Shown here: positions 25,397 through 36,815 of the stretch, in pieces
Layout of the letters: each line of letters opens with the position of its first letter
Position numbering within the stretch: the first letter of the stretch is position 1
Source of the DNA: Botrytis cinerea B05.10
Taxonomy: Eukaryota > Ascomycota > Leotiomycetes > Helotiales > Sclerotiniaceae
Assembly: GCF_000143535.2 (NCBI RefSeq)
Contig: NC_037325.1
Span: 930,001-994,000, forward strand
DNA: 64,000 nt
Reading direction: 5' to 3'
Program-made: the position numbers and the translations under genes
Notes under the pieces: generated by a model
The model's database searches: none
The model's input: the letters and a program-made list of their open reading frames with translations, nothing else
What the model was told of the DNA's origin: nothing

Positions 25397-28052
25397 TCAA
25401 GCAGCCAAAACGCTCTTTCCACCATCATTAGTGAGTCTAGCTCTCACCTTCATCTTAACATAATCTGTTCCCAACTTTCTCAATACTTGCCCATCATTGT
25501 CGCCATCTTTTGCGATTGCCTTCCCTTTTTTCTTCGACACATTATTGCTACTATCGCCGTTAATAGTCGATGTCATTGTATCGACTGATTCATCATTGAG
25601 TGGTAAGGTGATCTTGTCACAGTCTTTATAGATCATTGCTTCGGTTGCAAACAATAGCGCTTCTCCAACTCGCAAGGTTACAATCTCCTTGAATACATCT
25701 CTTCCCATCGATTCATCATCCTGAGAATTGGATCCTGAATTATGCAGTGCTGCAACATGTGAACGAAGACATTTGAGCCATTCAGGACTAGAAAAGCGAT
25801 GAACAATAGTCATGGAGCATAAATCGATGAGAGCCGGAGAAATCGTTGGTTCTTGTGTTGAAATAAAAATCCGTGTACCTAAATGGCGTTGAAGACGAAT
25901 TGTGGATAGCAAATTACCGGTCAAAGCATCTCCTGTACTATTCGACATGTACTAAAAGATGCAAAAATTTGTCAGTTGAAGAATAGTTCCAGTGCAGTTC
26001 TATCAGGAAATGTCATACCTTGTGAGCCTCATCAAGGGCAACGGCTTTCCCTATGTTGGATTTCTCTTCTAGAAATAATGAGAGACACATATTGAAGAGA
26101 GATGATGCAGCTTCAACAGTCACACAAGGACACGAAAGGTCAATGATAGTAAGTTCTCCGGCCTATAGTCTATTAGCCATGAAATCAATAAACTCAAAAG
26201 TTTAATGGAAGATCTAACCTTTATGCTCCAATCAGTTCCTTTGCCTCTTTTTAAAGGAGCAGATGACTTAGCTGTTCTCTGTTCAATTGGCATAAAACTT
26301 TCCAGCGTGTCCAATCGTTGTGTCAACGGTCCTTCCTGACCAGTTGTCAACCGAAGATCCATAAGGTGCTTCTTGAATTCTCCGTAATGAAAAGGCTTTC
26401 CGCTGATTTGGTGAGCAATCCGGAGAACCCGCAAGATCCTGGTGATACTGTGGAGATAAAGTGGCATTTCTTCCGATGTTTTGACAGCCATCAAGCTCAA
26501 CATTCTTTGTGTCGTAAGATCGGTTTCGTCAATGCAGAGTTCTTGAATTTTAACACCCTTGATACCACTGTATGTACGCTGGGGCCAGAATTTGTATGTC
26601 AGTATTGATTGTGGGAATAAAACTACCACCAATGCAACCAAGTAATCAAGGTTCATCACAGCTTCTCGATGCTCAAGTCATTCAAGTGTGTGATATTGAC
26701 AGAAAAGTGGGGAATAAGATGAGATCTAATATGAAGGACAGCGGGAAAGGAACCAGGATTTTGACTTACTTGTATAGTTCTAAAATTGGTCGGAGGACAT
26801 AAGACTCGAACTTTAATATTTGGATTGCTTGCAAGGTAAGCAGCTTCGCACGGCGTACCTCTTCTGCAACATTAAGAAGTTAGTATTTAGCTGTCAAGGA
26901 AGCAACACAAAGAGAATAAAAAGATGTCAGGAAGTGAGGAAGCATCGAGTTCATGGAAAATCCAGTGCGAAAGAACTAATTGAACTTACACATCGCCAAT
27001 AAATCCATCATAGTGAAACAATAAAGCCGATAGAGGACTTTTCACCTTACTAACGGATGAATTTGCAAGGCAATTCTCCAGAAGACAAGAGAGAGTATGG
27101 GATTTCCCGCTTCCCTGGGAGCCGCAGATGAATGTACTGAAAGGTGCGGCTATGTTGTAAAAGAGCCGCGGATCTTTTTGATTCTCACTATTGGCAAGAA
27201 TGCCAGAATGCCCAGCTATCAATCCATACTGCTCAATTTGATTTCGAAGGGGAGCTGTGAAGATTGGTGCAATGTACTGTTGATTATCCCAACCCCGGCT
27301 AGTTGGATCATCTTTTAGTAGTCCAAGATGAATAGCATATTCGTTTTCTTCGTTGCCTTTCTGATCGCTGACCATTTTGACTTGATATTCTTGTAGATTG
27401 AACCAAGTAGATTTGGCAATGAAAAAGCTCCGACTCTCAGGCTTCCAGCAGTATTTATGCAGTTTCAATTGAAAGATCGGATGTGGAGATCCCAGAAAGT
27501 TCCTGGTTGTCAAAAGACGCGACATGGAGATGGGCTTGTAGATAATCTGCTTTGAGAAAGGAACAAAATCAAAGTCAATAATCCAGCCGGATAGTTTCTT
27601 GGAATTGCAGGAAAAGAATGGATCAAAAACTTTCCGTGTGGAAGTAGTTACCCGTTCCCGACTCTTTATTAAGACCAAATGTAGGGGAAACATCTATCAC
27701 AATCTGGATTGTACGAAACACAATAAAGTATATTCCAGTCTTCCAGGTCCTATTGTTTTCAGCGTACTGACCCTGCAAATAGCCATTCTTTTTAAGGTAT
27801 CATCGAAGTTTGCTTGCTCCCTCGAAAGAAACCCCTAAAAAAAGAAATGTCCATGGTTGATCAAAAACAAAATTGAAGTAACCCTGCAAACAGAACGCTC
27901 GTGTGCAACATTAAGCAAAGTTTTCTTCGTGACAAACTTGATAGTCGATCAAACAGAGGGGCTAGGGCGATTCGAATGTACTCCTGCTGTCGAATATATA
28001 GTCTGTCTAGCGCACCAAAAGGTATTCGCGTTTGCGTGTCTAGAATTTTCAT
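25397..28052 (-). CDS. HerA/FtsK-superfamily P-loop ATPase of unknown role
   Basis: Seven exons: 28052-27897, 27834-27715, 27663-26990, 26863-26770, 26578-26219, 26162-26019 and 25951-25397, giving 700 aa. The last five joins are certain. The first intron uses a weak GTTCTG donor and the second a GTACAA donor, so the N-terminal ~90 residues are less sure. Walker A is GSQGSGKS (273-280), a hydrophobic strand ending in Asp is LTIIDLS (472-478), VALDEAHK (509-516) gives the acidic pair Asp-Glu, and IFISTQEPTIS carries the Gln sensor typical of HerA/FtsK/VirB4 ATPases. Upstream the protein has conserved-looking segments (KLSGWIIDFDFVPFSK, NEENEYAIHLGLLKDD) but no signal peptide or membrane helix. 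I would expect a hexameric DNA or protein pump or remodelling enzyme, but the biological role is unknown. Confidence 0.8.
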
Positions 28053-28698
28053 GACAGCGATGCTTTGCTGGTAGAGATATTCATATATTTGGATCTGCTT
28101 GTAGATGTAGTGGATTTGATTTTGCGGATATTTGTTAAGTATGAAAGGATTCAAGATACAAGAAAAGATGCCTCATTTAACAAACAAACAGATTGATCGA
28201 TCCAAAATTAACTTAGATGTGAATTTTTGTTCCCACGTGTGTGGCTTATTTGGAAATACCAGCCACCCCCTCCCTTAAAGACCGCGCCGAAAAAGGCCAT
28301 CAAATATTCCAATCCTAGGGAGTTCAAGCAGGTAATAGGAAACAATCCAGTTAAAACTGAAGAAATTATGATTTAGACATGAGATAAATGGAACGTTTGC
28401 CACTTCAATTCATATATGCAACACGGAAGATTGATGTTACTATTTCACAGAACTTTGTATTTCCTTCTATAGGGCGGAATTTACTACAAATGTAGTAGCA
28501 TTTTTTGAGATTAATATTATCCCCCAATTAAACTGTTCACATCACATCGAATGATCTCATAATCAATCTTGTGGGTGTAGGAAAGTAGAGCTCATCTCCA
28601 CTATTTAAAATGCCCCTAGAATCTCCCTCATGTATACCCAGAAATGAAGAAACAAATATATACAAAGAATATAAAATCATTATTAAAAATGAAACTCA
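28053..28698. other. Intergenic, promoter of the ATPase gene
   Basis: The stretch lies between the ATPase start and the 3' end of the pseudoprotease gene, both on the minus strand. It is AT-rich with no credible frame. It should contain the ATPase promoter and the 3' untranslated region of the next gene. Confidence 0.5.
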
Positions 28699-31323
28699 TT
28701 AGAAAAACCAAGAATTATTAGGATTTTTACCAGTCCGCCCACCTGGTGTTGTAGCATTAGAAGAAGCCCTAGACGGAGCACTCGGAGCAGATTCTCTATT
28801 CCAAACCTGCCTGCCGGATCTCGAGAAAGCTCTCATGAACATTGATGGGGGTCTACCAAGAGTAGGACTTGTCATTGAAAGAGGTGTTCCTGTTGATTCT
28901 TCTGAAATTCCCGAGAATCCTGAATTGCCCGAGTAACCTGTGCCTGATCTTCTCAATGGGTTGTAGCGATAGATGGGCGGTTCGAGATTTGTTGACGAGA
29001 AGGGTTTTGTGCCACTAGGCTCTGATATATGTGGGGTAGACGTTTTATTTGTAAGAACTTCGAATGGAGATATTCTTCCTTGTGTTGAAGAAACTCTAGG
29101 GCTTGGCGATTGTTCTGACATGGCTGGAGATAAATTTTGGTATGATGAATGCTGTGATAACAATGTCTGTCCTTGGTAAAACTGCGCTGATTTCGGAGAT
29201 GGAGCTAATCTTGGCGACAATGTATGCCTACTCCTCTCATCATCCATCTCAACTAATGGGTTACTTCCAGGAAGTTCATATATCGTGGAACCTGCATCCA
29301 TTTCAGATGAAGTTGCAAATTTTCTTTGAGATTCTATTCTGCGCGCAGCGGTTGTGTAATCTTCATAAGGGTCTTCTGATGTTTTTGTAAATATTTCTGT
29401 TGGCTTATTTGTAAAATGAATAAAGTTTGACTGATTGTTCAGATCAGGAGATTGAAGTTCCACCAGCTCACGTGTTTCATGACCTGGCGCTTCGGCTATT
29501 GGTTTGACTTCTTGCATATACATTTGATTCGACAAAGGATCTGGAGAAGGATTCATTGGAGGGATTGATGATGGGTTGGGTGATGGTGTCATGCGAGAAC
29601 CATCCTTAGGGAATGTTCCATTTATTCCACGTAGAGCAATCTCTGCCGTAGATATATGTCGGTTGCGACGACGGAAAAGGTAAAACCCACCAAGAGCTCC
29701 AACAATGAGAACGGCCACTAATGCCACAGCAATACCACATATAATCCCAATTGATAAATGTTTAGTTGGATCAGTAGAATCAGCGTTAGATGACACAGAT
29801 GAGGAATTGTCTGCCAAAGTAGGAGATATGATGGTACTAATTTCAGCAGTGGCACCATCAACAAAAGTACACTGACTGACAGTGAAATTTCCCCGTTCAT
29901 AATCAACTGTGAGGTAACTAGAAATTTGTTAGAAGTATGCGGTGGATATATAGAATAACACTACTTACGCTTCTTGCAGAAACGCTCGCCCTAAAGTATT
30001 CTGACTGTCATTGGCTGACTTTCTTAGCGGAAAATAATAAGTGTCATTTGGAACAAAAGGATATGAAGCTGATAGAGCGAAAGCGTTGAAAGGTAGTACG
30101 ATGGAGGCGATGTCACCACCTGACAACGAATTCGCTAGAGAAAATGTGACTTGGGGATTGGTAGAAATCAACAAAGAGTATTGTGTAGAGTTAATCAGGT
30201 AGAGACCGGTACTGTCGTCTAAGGAAAGGCCAAAGGCATTCTCGAATTTTTGACAAACTGCTTCAGGAAGCCAGAAATTTGGATCTGTTGATTCAATAAA
30301 GGCATAAGTTGGGGTTTCTAACAGGCTAGCCTGTGTCGTTCCACTGTATGTTATAGCTTGAATTGCCACAACGACGTCTCGATTGATGTCCGATGAAAGA
30401 GTGAAGGACGCAGAATTTGCTAAAAATCGAGAAGTATCATATCCTCCAAAAATCAATTGCGCATATTGTCCGGCTTTAAGTCCTGAATCATTTTTTGATG
30501 AGAAGGGCTTGGATGCGAGAAAGGAAGGAATTTCATACGATATTTTGCCCCAGCTGTATAACTCCACGCAAGACTAGGGATAAGACTCTGAGACCATAAA
30601 GACGAGAAGTACGACTCGGATGAATAATTTCCTACTGTCGTAAAGTTTACTGGTTGAGTACCGAGTCCGACTACTCCTCTGTTCAAGGTTAGCCGTGATT
30701 TCTAAGATATAGACGAGTACATACGTATAAAATGGCGATGCTGTAGCAATAGCACCGATTGTTTGATTATCGAGAGTAGGCCCATTCGTCCCTGAGACAT
30801 ATCCCAATCCAATTGAATCTAAGCCAAAGTCTGCCGATTGGGAATACCCCAAATCTGCTTGGAATCCTACACCATTCTCGTTGATTCCAAACAAACCTAT
30901 GTCCTCCCAAGTATTGGATAAGCTATTGTTGAATAGGCCCCCTCGAGCATTCGCACAACCGCTTGGTACTGGTGATATAGCTGCCGAAGTGCAACCAAGT
31001 GGCAAAACTACTAAAGTCTGTGGTGAATTTGTTGATACCAATACTCGAACATCTTGTGCGGGGCTCCCAACTCTCAATGCTAAAGAAGACCATTCACCAT
31101 CATCACCGTCCTGAAAAGACGTGAGAATTTATTTCCGGATTTGAGAATTTGGGAGTGGCAGTAAAAAACTCACAAAGTACTGACTAGCCGGTATAACCAA
31201 TGGAGAGGGAACAACCCTATCTGACTTCAACTGATCTTCAGGTACACCATTCAATGGACTGGCTGTGACTTTTAGTACAACAATTAAAGCGAACAGTAGC
31301 CCATTATGGAACCGTATTTTCAT
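28699..31323 (-). CDS. Membrane-anchored aspartic-protease-like protein lacking both catalytic Asp residues
   Basis: Exons are 31323-31174, 31110-30725, 30678-30539, 30482-29969 and 29917-28699; four 46-63 nt introns all close in frame, giving 802 aa. Residues 1-21 are a signal peptide. Residues ~51-420 form a peptidase A1-like domain: VVGLGTQPVNF, LIFGGYDTSRF and AYLTVDYERGNFTVSQC are family landmarks. The two active-site motifs (normally D-T/S-G) read VLVSTNSPQT (first, residues 73-82) and FIESTDPNFW (second, ~287-296), so both catalytic aspartates are gone. A transmembrane helix (GIAVALVAVLIVGALGGFYLF, ~458-478) is followed by an Arg-rich stop-transfer and a ~320-residue Ser/Pro-rich cytoplasmic tail. 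This points to a binding or sensor protein and not an enzyme (inference). It is transcribed divergently from the GPI-type protein. Confidence 0.85.
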
Positions 31324-33258
31324 GACGGTTGTTCAACAAACATGAGGGCCGAGAATGGCTGAATTGGCAAATACAAGATAAGAATGAGAACATTTGTAGA
31401 AAAGAAAAAAAAAGGAATATTTCGGAGGGTTTCATCAATAGAAATCAGAATCCTACCACGACAAGCAGGGGTAGCTGGACTCTATCTCATCGCGACTTCC
31501 ATTTTGTATGTCAACGACCAGCGTCTTCTCACAAGGCACGGTTAAAAACGTGGGAGAGTATTCGCGTTGAAACTTATCCTGGCATCGATAAGCAGAAGCT
31601 ATCCAGATCCAGGGGGGGATGGCTAGGATTGCAAATGAGAATCTTGGAGATATCTGCAACGCAACGGCGCAGCTCATGGGCCTCGATCTTACCTCTCCTA
31701 TGTTGGATCAGATTGTCTGCAAAAGTATCCAACTTCTAGGCACTGGCCCAGTCAAGTTTTCATAAATTGGAGGCATTATGAACGATTAAGAATGAAAAAT
31801 CACCGGTACGGCGATTAGATAGAAATAGATTGCGGTAGCCATCCAAATATAATTGTGATGGGAGTTTTGAGCGCATAATGAGCCAATGAGCATTTGAGCC
31901 GAGCTCCATAATCTTCCAATATAGTATATCGAGAGTGGGGAGGGGGAGGGGGAGGGGGAGAAGATGAAATGACAAGAAATACGAATGGTTGTAGTATTAT
32001 TGACTGCGGTGTATACAATGGGTAGTGTATGAAATCAGCTGAAGACTAGGTGGGTGAGCATGGAGATAGATTTGGATGAAAATCGGTACAAGGAGGTGGG
32101 AAAGAAGTTTGAGATCTCACCACCCTTGAAGGAATGTAACCCACAGTGACAGCACGATAGAGGCACGTGAGAGATCGCTAACCGCTTATAGTTTAGACCG
32201 GAAATGGATCAACCACCACAAGGTCACGTGTATCATCTTTGTCAATTTATCAGATTTGCTGACTGCCTCCTTCGTCTACTTTTGCAATTGCCCCGAGATT
32301 TCTTACCTCTTCTAGACACATACAATACGGATCAGCTCTTGGAAATACAAGCAATACTTTGATTTCTTCCAATTTCATCCATTTTGACCTCTATTTTGAC
32401 CTCTATCTTGACGAGCTTATTCCTGTACGGGAGGCACACCAAGGACATTAAGAGTGCGGATACCCGGATTACCTACTCTGATGGCTATGGCTACTTATAG
32501 AACAATGGACTCTGTCGCTGAAGCTTGGATGAAATAACATACAATGCGTTCATGAACGCGGTGGGCCAGTCTCACCATCGCAGGCTTCAGGCCCCCACGT
32601 GTGCCTTACATAGAGTTTATCACTTACAATAAGCGCCAAGTGATCTGAAGGTTCCTGGCTGTAAGTACAGCATATCAGAATACAAGCGATTAATTGTCAA
32701 ACTCACGCGCCAACTTCACAATTTCTGCCTACACACAAAGATTGACTTATTTGGATGAATGTTGTGTCGAATCGTTCAGAAGATAGCTTGGTCGAACCTA
32801 ATACCTCCTTAGACGATCCATCTATTATCACATTTGTCGTATATCCCCTGAAAATGTCACCGTTACCGTGGAAGGATCACTATGCCAAGGATATAGTCCC
32901 TGACAACCACGAGGATTCGAAATGTCCATGTAAAGTTCACAAATGTAGAACGTGTGCCCACAAATATGTCTATCTCTCTTCAACAATTGGGCGCATCGTT
33001 CTCAATGCGCTGGAGAATTGAGTAATCTTTGAAGTTGGTTCTTCGTCACATTTGACCCAAATGGATCTTACAAGTTGTTTTTGACTTCAAATTTAGATTT
33101 AAGCTTTATGCCAAATATTATTGCTCAGGAGTCTCGAGTATCAGGTTGAGATGGCGCATTGTTATATCTTCGCAAGGCCGTGGTGATGTTTCTTTTGAAT
33201 CTTGTTGCGTCCTTCTTTTTCCAGCCCACATTCTTTTAGTTAACATTTGAAGCTTTTT
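31324..33258. other. Divergent promoter region between two surface-protein genes
   Basis: It separates the minus-strand pseudoprotease gene from the plus-strand GPI-type gene and so holds both promoters. A G-rich run (TGGGGAGGGGGAGGGGGAGG and on, about 31936-31960) on the plus strand could fold into a G-quadruplex. A 4x GGTAATCC/AATT-type motif was not found. One small ORF (32755-33021) is listed separately. Confidence 0.5.
32755..33021 (+). CDS. Possible small protein, 88 aa, doubtful
   Basis: This ATG-initiated frame lies 238 bases upstream of the GPI-type gene on the same strand. It has no signal peptide. A cysteine/histidine cluster CPCKVHKCRTCAHK near residues 57-70 could bind a metal. 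The amino-acid use looks plausible for a protein, but no family is recognised and it may be a chance frame in the promoter. Confidence 0.3.
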   Translation: MNVVSNRSEDSLVEPNTSLDDPSIITFVVYPLKMSPLPWKDHYAKDIVPDNHEDSKCPCKVHKCRTCAHKYVYLSSTIGRIVLNALEN

Positions 33259-35700
33259 ATGATGTCTCTGAGACTTGTATCATCATTATGCGCGGTTATA
33301 CCGCTTCTCAATCTTGGTCAGGCTGCTGGTATGTCCCTATCGTTTAATTTCTTAGTATCACGAAAGAATTGAACTCATGCCTAAAGTACAGTTATTTATT
33401 CAAACTCAACCACTTCCGCAACCCCGGCATCTACAGTATCAGGATCTATTCCTTCTACAATCACTTCTTCCGCTGCTCTTTCGTATGCAAATGTTCAATC
33501 AACTACACAGTTTTTTCCCATTACTCCTGGGCCATACTGGGGAAACCAATCCATTCCAATCAATACTTGCACTGAATGGAATCTTGGGGGAATAACTCCG
33601 CAACTGATCTGGACACCATGTCATATGTATGATTAGCTCCATCTACAAGTTTTTTTCTATAGCTAATATTGGCAAATAGATTCGCCGGAACAGTTCAATT
33701 TTCATACTTTCCTCAAGCAAGTGGAAATACTACCTACCCCTCTACGTATTACAACGAAGCTATAGGTATTACAATGTGTGTATTCACGTTATTGAAGATG
33801 TTTTGTTACACGCTAATTAGCTCAGGACTTCCCCATCAATGTACATGGTCATCAATACCCTCAGTGGATATAACAGTTGTGGTCAAGTTGGCCCAACAAT
33901 GAGCAATGTAGTCATTTCGCTGGATCCTAGTGATGTTTCAACAATTGCCCTCTACACGGCTTCTGATCAACAAGTCAATACCACGCCAGCTGCGCTCCTC
34001 ACATTGAACGATATTATTTCAGGATGTTCAACAGTCACAATGACAGAAGCTTCGACTAACGGTGCTATCCAAAATCCGCATGCTATGGCGAATGATTATA
34101 ATAGATGCTTTCCAGCATTGGCTATTCCTACAGCCCAAATTGAATCACTTGGATTGTAAGTTACTGAATTATCAAAGTCCCTAAGCATGAGAGCAATGCT
34201 GATCTAGTTAGGCCATATTACAGGCATTGTGGTCAAGATAATGCACGATTTGGTCTTTTTGATCCACCAGGAGCTGTACCACCTGTCAATGGTCTTCTTC
34301 CTGTTACATCAGCAACCTCAGCAACTTCAACTTCAATTCCAGCAAGTACCGCTCAATCGCCATCACCAAATCAACCATCAAAAACATCCACTGTGAACTC
34401 TTCTTCTAGTACATCTACTTCTGCTGTTCAAGTCCCAAAATCTAGTTCAGTACCTTCAGATACTAGTGTTCCAAGCTTAGATGCATCGTCATCTAATGTA
34501 CTCTCAACTTCTGTTCTAGCCATACCAGATCCAACCACCACTGTTAATTCACCGCAGCCCGTGTCATCATCACCTATAATTTCAGCCAACACACCGATTC
34601 CAATTGCAACAATTGCTTCTTCAGTCATTTCCGTAATTCCTGGCGATTCAATGGTAGTTGTGGGAGGCCAAACTGCCTCTTTAGGTGGAGCTCCTATAAC
34701 CATTTCTTCTTCTATTGTTCAGCTCACGCCATCTGGTCTGATCATTGCAAATGAAAACGAAGAGCCGTCCCACTCAAGTATTTACATAATTCCAACCACC
34801 GCGGCCGTCGTGTCAGCGGCATCGCCAAGCAAAATCGTCACTCTCGCTGGTGGAGAAATTATCTCGGCAATTCCAGATGCATCGACTTTAATTGTGGCCG
34901 GTCAAACCATAACTCTTGGCGAGCCAGCAATAACACTCTCGGGCTCCAATTCCATTGTTAGTCTCGGGTCGCCAGGTCTTGTAATCCAAGAATCTGATGG
35001 AGTATCAACCTACAGCATTCCAACTGCCGCACCCGTACCTACAGCTGCGTCGAGCGCAATCGCTACTCTTGCAGGAGGAGAAGTTGTTTCTACAGGAGCT
35101 GATCCGTCAAGTGTAATCCTGGGGTCCCAAACCCTCGTTCTCAATGGCCCCGTGATAACACTCTCCAATTCAGCTGTTGCAACCCTCGGTGCTGCGGGTC
35201 TAATCGTGCAATATGCTGGAGGCATTGTATCCACCATTCCTCTTCCTACCACAACTTCTCTACCAATTCATTTAGCAAACCCAGAAACTTCCATCACCGA
35301 AGTCCGAACTAGCGAAATAGTGATTTATAGTTCCGGAAAGCCTGTATCAACATATTACAGTACTTTGACTGATACCACTTCCGTCACCGAAATTCGAACT
35401 AGCGAAATAATAGTATATGGTTCCGGCAAGCCGGTGTCTACATTCTACAGCACCTACACAAATTCAAAGAATCGAGTTATCAGTAGCAGTAGTACTACTA
35501 GCCCTGTGGGCGAGCCTGATATTGTAGCCATTGAAACTGGAAGTGGAGACACGAGCTCGACTTCCACTAAAAGTGCGGATGCATTCGCCATTACCAATAT
35601 TGTCTTCAATGGGGGTGTTGATAGATCGAAGAGGGGGTTGGTTAATAGATTAAGTTTTGTGGCATTACTGGGTGTATGGGGATTGATGGATGCTTTATGA
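33259..35700 (+). CDS. GPI-type, Ser/Thr-rich repeat surface protein
   Basis: Exons are 33259-33328, 33392-33626, 33680-33775, 33826-34155 and 34224-35700; four 50-68 nt introns in phases 1 and 2 close exactly, giving 735 aa. A signal peptide (SLRLVSSLCAVIPLLNLGQA) is followed by a folded, Cys-containing domain to about residue 260 (FAGTVQFSYFPQ, SGYNSCGQVGPTMSNVVISL, CGQDNARFGLFDPPG). A Ser/Thr/Pro stalk follows. Then come three ~70-residue repeats around LAGGEIISAIPDASTLIVAGQ-like cores and two 30-residue repeats with TSEIVIYSSGKPVSTYYST. The C-terminus is a short hydrophobic tail after a basic residue pair, as for GPI attachment. It is likely a cell-wall protein or adhesin; the function is inferred from architecture only. 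Confidence 0.85.
35295..35463 (+). repeat. Two 90-bp in-frame repeats near the C-terminus of the GPI-type protein
   Basis: CACCGAAGTCCGAACTAGCG (35295) recurs as CACCGAAATTCGAACTAGCG (35385), and the following codons also match. The unit encodes 30 residues with TSEI.VY.SGKPVST. Three longer, more diverged units (about 34621-35230) lie upstream in the same exon. Confidence 0.85.
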
Positions 35701-36815
35701 GGGCGGTAGAAGAATGGAATGCGATAAGATAGGATGTTGATGACTTTGGGAATGATATATTTTAATGATTTCCCACCTATGGTTGTGGGAAGATTTCAAT
35801 TCTTGTAGCTCACTGCTATACTATTTTAATCCATGGTTTACCATCCTGCATGACATCAAAAAGCCGATGACTCAGTGAGCACTAGTGGATGCATGAACTG
35901 ACGGGACACTTCTCAACTTTCGAAAGTTTTAGTTATTTCATTCTTCGATTGTTTGATATCATAATCTATCTTTTCATTGCTTAATCTTTAATGAACTGTT
36001 GTAGTAACTTCTAAGATATACAAATCGATACTTCAAGAAATATTACTAAGTCCATTTTGCAGTGTCTCGTCAGTCCGTACACCTACTGATGGATCTTCCC
36101 TCACTTATTTACTCCTCTATCTGGCTATGAATTGTGAGCCAAAAAAAATATTTAGTAATCCTTGACATAGTAAAATTATTATGGGAAATCAAATTGATTT
36201 GTTCGGTTATGCAGAGTCTACGATTACCTATGTTCAATTGACTTTGAGGGGGAACATCCACGTCTAATGTGTGGCTTGAAACGCTAAGAAGTGGCAGATA
36301 GATTATGGGTCTACTAGTAATGTTTCTGGTACAGACGCAAAAAGTTGTTATGTACTGACTTTAAGAGATGATCATTCCGGGTTTCCACGTCATTTTCATT
36401 ATCAATTGGATAGATGCAGGTATTCTCGCGACTCAAGTAAAAGTAGCAACATATAGGTATGGAGATGTTGTTGTAGTATTTTCTACTCAAAAAGATATCC
36501 TTACTTCTATTTACAAGTCATTAACATCATAAAAATAAATATTTTCCTCCTCCGTTTACCAAACCCATCTAGCCCACTGTACAAGTTCCAGAGTACAAGT
36601 AAGCTTGGTATCATCCACGAGTCCACAATCTTGTACGACTCGGCCATCTGTGAAACGCCAAAAAAATCAAGTGGAATGATCCCATTTCAAAACCACAAGC
36701 CGCCAATCCCCATAAAAATCGCTCTCGAAGCTTCTCATTAACTATCCCCCGATTACAGGAAGTGAAAATACGTGAAATCGTCCTATCCCATCCACCCCCC
36801 GTAATCTTTTGATTG
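35701..36815. other. Convergent intergenic region
   Basis: The stretch lies between the 3' ends of the plus-strand GPI-type gene and the minus-strand GPCR-like gene. It is AT-rich with no credible frame; it should contain both 3' untranslated regions. Confidence 0.5.

Noticed and set aside
33392..33626. Apparent frameshift at a G5 run in exon 2 of the GPI-type gene, because another frame reads SWGNNSATDLDTMSY
   Set aside because: The uninterrupted first frame ends in phase 2 at the GTATGA donor and matches the next acceptor exactly, so no frameshift is needed.
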